A stretch of DNA of 64,000 nucleotides from Azolla caroliniana (taxonomy: Eukaryota > Polypodiophyta), in NCBI GenBank assembly GCA_043228905.1, contig JBHGNT010000021.1, positions 6,324,001 to 6,388,000 on the forward strand. The letters are read 5' to 3'. Shown here piece by piece: positions 11,718 to 22,500 of this stretch. The translations under genes and the position numbers were made by a program. The notes beneath the pieces are model-generated. The model was not told the origin of the DNA. It was given only the letters and a program-made list of their open reading frames with translations, and searched no databases. Numbering within the stretch: the stretch's first letter is position 1; every line of letters starts with the position of its first letter.

Positions 11718-12419
11718 GGCTTAAGGTCCACACAGAGCTCTTTAAGTTATGTGCTTAGGCTAAGGCAGAAAACTGATAAGCTCCTCTCTAAACATAAACT
11801 CCTCTCTAAACAGAAGCTCCCTCAATATAATGTCTATATTATTTAATATTATATTAATACAATACATAAAGATATTATTCGACATATTAATATTAAACAC
11901 ATAAAGATGTAATTGTATTCAACATATTAATAATTACTTAAACTAGTCTCAATAAAGTTAAATCAAGTATAATATCATTACAATCATTATGAAGCCATAT
12001 ATATGTTGGATTAAAGTTAAAATCATTGGTTAATTAATGGCACCCATATTTAATATAGAACTTCTCAGTCATTGGTTCATTCATGCCCACCAATTTAAAT
12101 ATAAGAATTTTCAATCATTGGTTCATTAATGCCCACATCTTTAATACAAAGAAATTAAGAGTCATAAAAATGTTGCTTTGATTAATCAATCATTGGTTCA
12201 TTCATGAACCTCTATCATTGTTTCCTTCATGACCTTCAAAGTCATTGTATGTTATTTTGACTATAAAATAATCATCAATATGTTAGTTTGACTTTGTAAT
12301 CATTGATGCAATCATAAGTAACTCTAGTTAAAGTGATTGTGGTTACTAACTAACTAACCTCAAGCTTGCCAACCCTGGTTAAAGTGACTGTGGTTACTTT
12401 AACCACTGTGGTCAATCCC
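11718..12419. promoter_or_regulatory. Shared intergenic region between transposase and methyltransferase genes
   Basis: About 840 bp separate the two divergent start codons (11717 minus, 12562 plus). The region is AT-rich and includes degenerate direct repeats of TCATTGGTTCATT (for example near 12067, 12114 and 12189). It must hold both promoters if both genes were expressed; only the plus-strand TATA box is clear. Confidence 0.45.
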
Positions 12420-12427
12420 TATAAATA
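12420..12427 (+). promoter_or_regulatory. TATA box of the ParB-methyltransferase gene
   Basis: TATAAATA lies 135 bp upstream of the first ATG (12562). The presumed 5' UTR between them includes short GAGCACACA-type repeats (about 12464-12520). Confidence 0.6.
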
Positions 12428-12644
12428 GGAAGACCTCGTCATATTTCAGTCACACGAAGCACAAGAGCACATAGAGCAAACAGAGCACACAGAGCACACA
12501 GAGCACATAGAGCACGAAGCACGAAAGCGAGATCTCCGCCTAAACATTGACAAGATCAACCATGTCTTCAAAGAAAATCGAGCGCTAGGACTCCAAGTAA
12601 GCCTCTGACATTGTGGACATTTTTGTAAATATGTTTTAGCACTT

Positions 12645-13255
12645 AGGAACTCGATACGCCGTATAGAGTTCCTGTATAAAACACAAACTTTATACAGGAA
12701 CTCGATACTGTATCGAGTTCTTGTTTGAAGTTTAGGTTTTATACAGGAACTCGATACGCCGTATCGAATTCCTGTATAATGTTTGTGTTTTAAAGTTTAA
12801 AGTTTTTGTTTTAATGAGGAACTCGATACGGCGTATCGAGTTCCTATATTATGTTTGCGTTTTAAACAGGAACTCGTTACGCTGTATCGAGTTCCTGTAT
12901 TATGGTTGCTTTTTAACAGGAACTCGATACGGCGTATCGAGTTCCTGTATAATGTTTGTGTTTTATACAGGAACTCAATACGCCGTATTGAATTCCTGTA
13001 CACAGTTTGTGTTTTAAAGAGGAACTCGATATGCCGTATTGAGTTCCTATATAAAACACAAACATTATACAGGAACTCGATACGGCGTAACGAGTTCTTG
13101 TATAAAGTTCTCGTTTTATACAGGAACTCGATACACCGTATCGAGTTCCTGTGTAAAGTATGTGTTTGATACATGAACTCGATACCCTGCATCGAGTTCA
13201 TGTATAGACATGAACTATATACAAGAACACGATACGACGTATCGAGTTCCTGTAT
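12645..13255. repeat. Array of about 12 palindromes in intron 1 of the methyltransferase gene
   Basis: Each unit is a near-perfect dyad of about 31 bp, made of AGGAACTCGATAC and its complement around a CGCCG or GGC centre. Units are spaced about 50-70 bp apart by TATA/AAACACAAA-type sequence. Copies start near 12645, 12695, 12744, 12817, 12867, 12917, 12968, 13018, 13070, 13121, 13172 and 13222. The arms vary together in several copies, suggesting stem structure is maintained or that copies spread as palindromes. As RNA each unit would fold into a strong hairpin. Confidence 0.85.
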
Positions 13256-16200
13256 AAAACACACAATTCAAAGAGGAATATTGTGTCTTGAGGGCAACAA
13301 TTTAGTATTGTGTGAAAAGATATCGAACTTTCTGTCAAAATCAGACTTTTTTTATGGAGATTTGCCATATTTTGTAACAAAAAAGGGCCTTAATTATAGA
13401 GGTTTTATGACCTAGTATAGCTTAAAATAGTAGAAAATAACCCACAAATTACCTTTATGATACCAAAATCAAGTCTATCATATGCAAATTCTCTAGAATA
13501 TGGATATGGAATCAATATAAGCCATACCTACCCTTCAAGATAATATATATCCTTGTATACTTATTAAGATATATATTTTCTAAGTTGAATAGCCCTTACT
13601 AGAATGGATTTTTGAATAAAGGACTACCATGTTCACTCAATGCATGATTGATATTTATAGTTTACCACAAATTGCCTGCTAGTTTTTTGTCTTCGTCTAA
13701 TTATTTGTATTTTAATATACAACCTTAATCTACGTGACCACCTAACTTATGTTTTCGCATGTCCTTTCTTAAATAGGTCGTTTGAGAACTTGTCAGACCG
13801 ACCTATGAAGAAGATAAAGCTTTGCATACAAGGCTCTCCAATTGAAACACAGACCCTAATAGCTCCCGAGAACATGAAGAGAGGAAAAAAGCTTCTCTTC
13901 AACGAGGAGACAAAATCTCAACCACCCAATGACGTCAGCCAAAAAAAACTATTAGCAGCTACTGGTGGTGAAGACCTTCCTGACCGTTATCTAACGGACA
14001 AGGAATGGTGTATGCAATACGTTGACTCAAAGAAAAAAGTCGTGTTGTATACAACAAAGAAGAAGGGCGAGGGGCAGCTTGAAAATGAAACCACATTTAT
14101 GTATGGCCGTATTCTACGATTTGACTACGAAGAATCAGATTCGACCAACATACTTGTAATGATAGAGTGCTCTAAAGTGTTCCTTTCTGAAGATCTTCTA
14201 GTAAAGGAATATTGTGGGCCAAAAGCATTTAAAAAAGATCTAGAAAACTCACAAAACCTTATTGTTACCTTGAGGCCTTATATACAAGGCCATGTAACTC
14301 TAAGGGAGCCATTGCCCTCCCCAATAAAGGCCCCAAAAATGGCATCTAAAGTACAATCAAGGCCAACAAAAAAGAAGACGACTAAAATGTCGAACTCCGA
14401 CTCACCAAGCTCAAACGAAGATGAGGACACTAAGGGGATGCCAAGAGCTGAGCTTGCATCGGGTGTGTTGTCATCCGAGCAGAATAAGATACAAAGAGAG
14501 TTAATGCAGCGTAAACTGGTAAGGAAGGGGCAAGTGTTTAATTTGCCTATAACACATCCATTGGTCCCCTATTGATGAAAAAATAGGACGAAGACCACTT
14601 GAGATTAGAGAGCCACACCGAAAGCATGTTCAAAATCTTAAGAAAAAAATGAAAATTAATCCACGTGCTACCATTGTGCCTTTAATTGTTATGGTGGATC
14701 TTGAAGAATGTGAAACCATTGAAGATTTCGATATAAGAAAGCATGATCAATATAATTACTTGTCATTGGTGGATTGCATTCGGCGGAGGCACGTCGGCAA
14801 CTTGTTAGAGAACATCCAACGACTTTCTTCTTCAAGTATGCCGAGTGCAAAATTTACGTGGGTCTCACAACCGAAGAGGCAAAGCTGTTGGCATGGGACC
14901 ACAATAATGATAATGACTATAGGCAGAAAATGTCATTGATTGAGCATATAAGGTTCTTCCACCACGAGTATTTGGACGTCAAACAAAAGTTTGGTGTGAA
15001 GCTACATCCAGGCCTACGACGTCAATCCTTGCATGAAGTCGGCATTGTGGTAGATGATAATGTTAAGTCCGATGGTCTTCGAAAATATGAGTCTTGGTTT
15101 CAACTGGCCTTTAGAGATGGAGAAGTATGGGACCTACAAGATCAAATCTTCTCAATGTGGGAGAATAGGGAAGTCAAGGGTCAATGACAAAAGAAATGTA
15201 AGGTAGACCCTCAACTAGAATTCAAGTCACAAGCGGCCAAAAAAATTGGTTTGACAGTTGAAGAAGCGGCTGACAACATGAAGTTGTCTCTGTGGAGAGC
15301 GATGCAAGGTATTAAGGATGAGCAGCTTCTTGTGTCTGTTTTGTCAAGGGTTGTGGCCAAAGATTTAAGCCTTGAAGAAATGGTCACTGAGTTCAATAAG
15401 TAAGTCTTTCAAATAGTGATATTGAAGTCAATATGGTGCAATTGAAAGTTCTAATCACGTTTTCTAATTTCATAGTCATAAGGTGTACATGAAGATCCAA
15501 GAAGTTATGATGAAACAACTTGGATGTATAACTTGGGAAAAAGTGACCGAGGATTATCCTCTAACGTCTTCATATAAGGCGTTATCGGAGTATTTTATTG
15601 CATTCAAGGTTTGGGTTAGTATTGGTGGTTTTTCATTAAGCTTTCATTATATGTAGAGCTTGTATAATAAAACTTGATGTCTTATTGCTTCTATTAGAAA
15701 CCGTGTCGTGGCAAGAAACAAGGAGAAGTTAAGGATATACATGATTTCCCGACATCCTTCCTTGCACATCTCCAGAGAGCCAGAAAAGAAAAGGATCGTC
15801 GCTTAGTCAAGGCGTACGAAATGGAGGAAGATGGCTCCTTCAAAAAATGTAGCCACAAAAAAGATATTACGAGAGATCTTTACTACAATGTGGTTTGCGG
15901 TGATGTCGTTGACATGATCCAAAAAGTGCCAAAGAAGGAATATACGCTAGTGATTGCTGATATTCCTTATGGATTTTGAATGGCAGGGTCATCATATGAC
16001 GATGAATCGTTTAGGTTTAAACAGTTGGAGAAGATGGTCAAGGATTTTGTTGAGCTAACGACTGCATCCTTGACATGGAGAATAGTTGTCTTTCATAGTA
16101 TGGACCAAGGGTACTTGGTAGCTCAAGCTTTGAGATCTCGTTGCCATGGCATCGAGAACCTTGCATGGTAAGGATTATTTATATGTCTCATTCACTATAT

Positions 16201-16632
16201 TGTCTTTCTTAAGATTGTTCAATCTATTCTTAACTCGATGTAATATTTGTTATAGGATAAAAACCAATGTAAATAGAGGGCCAACCTTTCGGTTCGTTAA
16301 TGCCATTGAATACATCACGGTTGGCTACTTCGATGAAATTAAGAAACAAAGAATCAAGGAGCATTCTAATGAAGTGGGAGGTTCAAATCTGCTGGTATAT
16401 CCAGCAGTGACACGGAAATTGCGACATGTCACCACGACAAAACGAGGACTTGTCAACCCTTACCAAAAACCTCAACGACTTATGATGCGCTTGATCGAGA
16501 TGTTTTCTGTTGAAGGAGACTGGATATTAGACCTCTTTTCTGGCACAGGTATTCCTCGAACTAGGGTAACGATCTTGAGATAGCTAATACTGAATCTTTT
16601 TTGTTTGAGAACTAATTCTTCTTGTTACTTTC

Positions 16633-17012
16633 TGTTGGGAAACAGGTCCCTCCGGATGGGAAGGTAGAAGAACAGTGCCGACGAACAAACTCGGCCGAGG
16701 CCGAAACGGTATGAACCGGATGGGGAGAACCCGACTTCGGAGAGTCGGATGGTGTAGGCCCGGTATGAACCGGATGAGGAGTACCCGACTGCGGAGAGTC
16801 GGATGGTGTAGGCCCGGTATGAACCGGATGAGGAGTACCCGACTGCGGAGAGCCGGATGGAGCCCATCGAGGCTACATTTGTAAATAGCCGAAAAGTCAT
16901 ATTAGTATAAATATGACTTAGGGCAAACTTTTAGTTTTTTTTTTTGGAGAAGTTGTCGTTGTTGTTTTTCTTTGTTGTTGGTGCAAGAAGAAATCAGAGC
17001 GCGTAACTGTAC

Positions 17013-17064
<52 letters not shown>

Positions 17065-17341
17065 GAGGTCGTTGCCTCTGTTGTAACCGCCGCCTGTGGC
17101 GAAGATCTGAGAGCACGAGGTCGTTGCCTCAGTGATCTCACTGTTGTATATTTCTGCATAGTGACAGTGTGCAGCTTGTGGGCTGCCGTGGTTTTTCCCC
17201 CTATTTTGGGGTTTTCCACGTATACCTCCTGTGCACCATTTCTCCTCTTTTGTGTCGCGTTTCATTACCTGTTTTTCTGTGTATGTAAAGAATCTCGGTT
17301 GTGGCCGAGCGTCGGACATAAGGAACGTCAAGTTCTCAACA
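16633..17341 (+). repeat. Copia E 5' LTR
   Basis: A 709-bp LTR, TGTTGGGAAACAGG ... GTTCTCAACA. It contains three 54-bp tandem units starting at 16709, 16763 and 16817, a TATA box inside a 26-bp inverted repeat (16894-16919) and a (GA)n tract at about 17021-17063. Confidence 0.95.
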
Positions 17342-17343
17342 AG

Positions 17344-17355
17344 TGGTATCAGAGC
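17344..17355 (+). other. Copia E primer-binding site
   Basis: TGGTATCAGAGC, complementary to the 3' region of plant initiator tRNA-Met and typical of copia elements, two bases after the LTR. Confidence 0.9.
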
Positions 17356-18865
17356 AAAATCGACACAGAAAATGGACGAATCGCTTGGTGGCATGTTCAA
17401 GCTCACCGGCTCCAACTATTCAGTGTGGAAGTCGAAGATAAGGGACATGCTCGTGGTTAAAGACCTCTGGCTGCCGGTTCAGTTCGGGGACAAGAGACCG
17501 GACAAAATCGACGCCGCGATATGGGAGGTGATGCACATGAAGACAACGGCGTACATACGGTGCTTCATCGACATGAGCCTGTACAACAACTTCAATGAAG
17601 AGAGCAAGGCTCATGAGCTCTGGGAGAAGATCGGCATAATGTTCCAGAACAAAAATGCTGTCAATCAGGCGTCGGTATTCCGGAAGCTTGTAAGACTCCG
17701 GTACCAAGATGGCTCCAGCATGGCGGAGCATATGAATGCCTTCCAGGGGCTGATTCACCAGGCAACGTCATTGGAAGTACCTCTTGCCGATGAGGTCCTA
17801 GCGCTACTCCTGCTCGGTTCCCTCCCGGATAGCTGGGAGACGTTGGTTGTTACTTTGGGCAACGCCGGGCCGGAAGGAAAACGGTTATCCCTAGCAAGAG
17901 TAAAGTCGAGCTTGCTAGATGAGGAGGCTCGTCGGAAAGACAAAGATACGAGCTCCGACTCCAAAGCGCTCCTTACCGAATCGGAACGCGGAAGACATAG
18001 AAACCGTAGTCCCTAGAACCGGGAGAAGTCGGGGACACGATCAAAGTCAAGGGGGAGGCCGACTTGCTTCTATTGCGGCAAGCCGGGACACTTCCAAAAG
18101 AACTGTCGGCACTTCCGTAAAGACAAGGAAACCGACGGTACCGATTCGAAGCAAACCCCGAACCGGAACGGTACAGACCGGAACGGTAAAGACCGGAGGG
18201 GTCCGGACCGGAAGGGAACGACGGCAATTGCGGCAAGTGAAGAGGAGTTGATGCTCATCACCGAGGAGAGTGAGATAAACCATGCCGGCGATGAGATGAC
18301 CTGGGTGGTAGACTCCGGAGCGTCGTTCCACCTTACCCCGGACCGGAAATGCTTCTCATCCTACTCAGCCGGTGATCACGGCTGTGTCCGGATGGGGAAT
18401 GAAGGAACATGCTGAATTGTCGGCATAGGAGACGTGTGGCTGACAACACCAACCGGATGCAAGTTGCTGTTGAAAGATGTCCGACACATTCCGGAAGTAC
18501 GTCTGAACCTGATATCAGCCAGTCGGCTAGATGATGAAGGCTACACGGGTAGCATCCGGAACGGTGTCATGAAGTTCAGCAAAGGGAGCCTGATTGTGGC
18601 TCGGGCCCGGAAGGTAAACACACTGTACCTGATGAATGCCCGGTTATGTTCGGAAGAAGTGAACGTGGCTTCCGACACTGCCGGTGAGCTGTGGCACAAG
18701 AGGCTATGTCACATGAGTGAGAAGGGGATGAAGAGGCTTGGAGACGACAACCTCATTCCAGTGAAGAACGTGCACTTAGAGAAGTGCACTGATTGTCTGG
18801 CCGGTAAGCAGAACCGGACCTCCTTCCGACCAAGGCCACCGATGAGACGTAATGCACCACTGGAG

Positions 18866-19477
18866 TGTTGGGATTACGGTCCCTTCGAATGGGATGGTCG
18901 GATGTCGGAGATGAATGCCGACGAGCCCGGTTTCGGTTTCGGAACCGGATGATGAAGACCCCGGCTTCGGAGCCGGATGACGAATGTACCCGGAGAGCGA
19001 TCCGGATGCAGGGACATATCCGTGAATATGTTTGCTATGGGCCCCTGAGGCTATAGTTGTAAATAGCCCCAAAGTCATATATGTATAAATATGACTTAGG
19101 GCAAACTGTTTTAGTGTTGCTGATCATTTTTCTGTTTTTCCACTCAAGAGGAGTGAAGAGGGAGCAGCCGTGAGAGAGAGAGAGAGAGATAGAGCGTGAG
19201 AGAGGAAGAGGACGACGCCTCTGTGTATTTCCGCCGCTTGTGGCGAGGACAGCGAGCTCAAGGTCGTCGCCTTGCAGCTCGCCATTGTATACTCCTCTTT
19301 GTATAGTGTTGGTTTGGAGTCTTGTACTCCCGTGGTTTTTCCCATCTAGGGTTTTCCACGTTAATCCCTGTGTATTCGTGTGTTTCTCTCTGTGGTTCCT
19401 ATTTTCTGTTACATTGATTCGCGATTACTTGGTTGTGGCCGAGTGGTGAAGGTGAATCGAAGCGTCGATTCCCAACA
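18866..19477 (+). repeat. Copia F 5' LTR
   Basis: 612 bp, TGTTGGGATTACGG ... GATTCCCAACA, with the TATA box GTATAAATA inside an inverted repeat at 19072-19097 and a short GA tract near 19170. Confidence 0.95.
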
Positions 19478-19480
19478 AAC

Positions 19481-19492
19481 TGGTATCAGAGC
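19481..19492 (+). other. Copia F primer-binding site
   Basis: TGGTATCAGAGC, complementary to initiator tRNA-Met, three bases after the LTR. Confidence 0.9.
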
Positions 19493-19507
19493 GAGCTGCT
19501 GCAGAAA

Positions 19508-22500
19508 ATGGAAGGCGGCGGCAGCGGGCAGCCGGGGATGATGGTGCTGAATGCGCAGAATTACGCCGACTGGAAGATCAAGATGGAGGATCTTCTGATT
19601 GTTCGGGACCTGTACGAACCGATTGATAGGTCGGAAATACCGAAGGGGGTACTTGAGTCGGAATGGAGGCTTCTGAACCGGAAAGCCGTTGCAACCATTC
19701 GGCAATACGTTGACGTGAGCGTTCTACAACATGTGGCGAACGACACCAACGCATATGAGATGTGGCGGAAGCTGTCGGGCCTCTATGAGAGGAAGAATGC
19801 GTTGAACCGGACCTCCTTGATGAGGAAGATAGTGAATCTCAAGTACCGGGACGGCGACAGTATGGTGGAACACGTAAGCACGTTCATGGGATTCGTGAAT
19901 CAGCTTGCGGCGATCAAGTTCCCGTTGGAGGATGCAATGCAAGCCATCATCCTGATGTGTACATTGCCAGAAAGCTGGGAGAACTTGGTGGTGACTCTCA
20001 GCACCTCCTGCACCGAAGATAACTTGTCCTTACAAACGGTAAAGACAAGTATTTTGAACGAAGAAGCGCGTCGGAGAGATAAAGAACCGGCCTCCGACTC
20101 GAAGGCGCTGCTTACCGAATCAGATCGGGGAAGACAATGGAACCCGAGTCCGCAAAGACGGGAGAAGTCGGGGACCCGGTCGCAGTCAAGAGGAAGGCCC
20201 ACATGCTTCCACTGTGGGAAGCCGGGGCACTTCCGAAAGAATTGTCGGCATTACCGAAAAGACAACGGAGCCGACGACACCGATTCGAAGAAGTCACCGG
20301 AGAGAAACGGTGCATACCGGGGAGCCACGGACCGGAGAGGTTCGGATCGGCGAGGGCAGGACCGGAAAGGAACAACGGCACTCGCTGCAAGTGAGGAAGA
20401 AATCATGCTCATCACCGAAGAAGGTGAACTAAACATTGCCGGCGATGAGACGACCTGGGTGGTCGATTCCGGAGCATCGTTCCACCTGACCCCGGAGAGA
20501 AGATACTTCTCATCCTACACAGCCGGTGAGCATGGCTGTGTTCGGATGGGAAATGAAGGTACGTGCCGGATTGCCGGCATAGGAGACGTGTGGTTGACAA
20601 CCCCGACCGAATGCAAAATGCTGCTGAAGGATGTCCGACACGTTCCGGAGGTTCGATTGAACCTGATTTCGGCCGGGAGGCTAGACGATGAAGGCTACAC
20701 AGGTAGCATCCGGAACGGCGTAATGAAGTTCAGCAAGGGGAGCCTGATAGTGGCTCGGGCCCGGAAAGACAACACACTGTACCTGATGAATGCCCGGTTA
20801 TGTCCTGAAGAGCTGAATGTGGCAGCCGACACTGCCGGTGAGCTGTGGCACAAAAGACTGTGTCACATGAGTGAGAAGGGGATGAAGAGGCTTGCAGAAG
20901 ACAACCTTATTCCAGTGAAGCATGTGCACCTGGAGAAGTGCACCGATTGCCTGGCCGGTAAGCAGAACCGAACCTCCTTCCACTCAAGGCCACCGACGAG
21001 ACGTAGCGCACCATTGGAGTTGGTGCACACTGATGTGTGTCAGGTAGAAACGAAGTCACATGGCGGAGCCCAGTACTTCGTAACATTCATTGATGATCAC
21101 AGCCGGAAGCTGTGGACGGCACCGCTGAAGACAAAGGACCAAGTGTTGTGCGTCTTCAAAGAACTCCACGCGAGAGTGGAAAGGGAATCCGGCAAGAAGC
21201 TGAAAGCGATACGAGCGGATAACGGAGGGGAATACCGGGGGCAGTTCCAGGAGTACTGTCGCTCGAAGGGAATCCGGCTCGAGTTTACTGTGCCGAAGAC
21301 GCCGGAACTAAACGGGCTGGCCGAGAGGATGAACCGGACCATAATGGAGCGGGTCCGGAGTATGTTGGCGCATGCGAAATTACCCAAGGGGTTTTGGGCT
21401 GAGGCAATGTCGACGGCGACATACGTGATAAACAGATCACCCTCAGTACCTTTGGACGGAGACACGCCGCAGAAAGTGTGGACCGGTAAGGAAGTGTCCT
21501 ACCGGCATCTGAAGGTGTTCGGGTGTCTCGCATACGTGCATGTGGCAAAGGACCGGAGAGGAAAGCTAGATCCGAAGACCCGGCCATGCATATTCCTCGG
21601 TTACGGCGACGACGAGTTCGGCTACCGAGTATGGGACCCGGTCGACAAGAAGATATTCAGGAGTCGAGACATCATCTTCATGGAGGACAAGACACTCGCC
21701 GACTGGGAATCGGAGAAGAAGATGAAGAGCTCCAAGTCGACCGGTGAGGATCAACTCTACGAGGAGCAGTCCCGACCGGCAAGGGACCGGTTAGCACTCG
21801 AGGATCCGGCCGAAGACGGTGAAGAAACAGAACCGGCCGAAGAAGATGAAAATGATACCGGAACCGGCCCCGATCCCGAAATGGATTCGCATGAAGAAGA
21901 ATCGGAAGAACCGGTTACCGAAGCTCCGGAACGAAGATATCCTCTAAGAGAGAGAAGGGCCCCCCGGAGATTTCCGGAACCAGAGCACGTGCTGCTAACC
22001 GACGAGGGGGAGCCGGAGAGCTTTGAAGAAGCAAAACATGACACCCAGAGCCGCAGGTGGTTGAGTGCCATGCAGGACGAGATGGATTCCCTGCATGAGA
22101 ACCACACATATGAACTTGTGGAGTTGCCGAAAGGAAAGCGGGCACTTCGAAACAAGTGGGTGTTCAAGCTGAAACCGGGAGATGCCGGAAACCCCCCGAG
22201 ATACAAAGCCAGGATCGTGGTGAAGGGGTTTCAGCAGAAGAAGGGCGTCGACTTCGACGAGATATTTGCCCCGGTAGTGAAGATGACCTCCATCCGGACG
22301 GTGCTGAGCATAGCGGCAAGCATGGACCTCGAGGTAGAACAGATGGACGTGAAGACGGCATTCCTTCACGGTGACCTCGATGAAGAGATCTACATGCAGC
22401 AACCGGAAGGATTCGAGAAGAAAGGGAAGGAGCACCTGGTATGCCGGTTGAAGAAGAGCCTTTACGGACTGAAGCAGGCTCCCCGGCAATGGTACCGGAA

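Noticed and set aside
12645-13255. CRISPR-like array
   Set aside because: The spacing sequences resemble one another and the repeats are imperfect palindromes in a plant transposon intron; no cas genes.
12797-13264. Long repetitive ORFs on both strands (NSIRRIEFLY-type repeats)
   Set aside because: They are translations of the palindromic array in an intron; the same peptide appears on both strands because the unit is a palindrome.
13790-14575. Gene start at 13790
   Set aside because: The codon there is TTG, and an AG acceptor at 13775-13776 joins in frame to an upstream ATG exon at 12562.
16902-17415. Minus-strand ORFs with SLSLSL tracts
   Set aside because: Produced by the (GA)n tract in the copia E LTR; same for 27054-27674.
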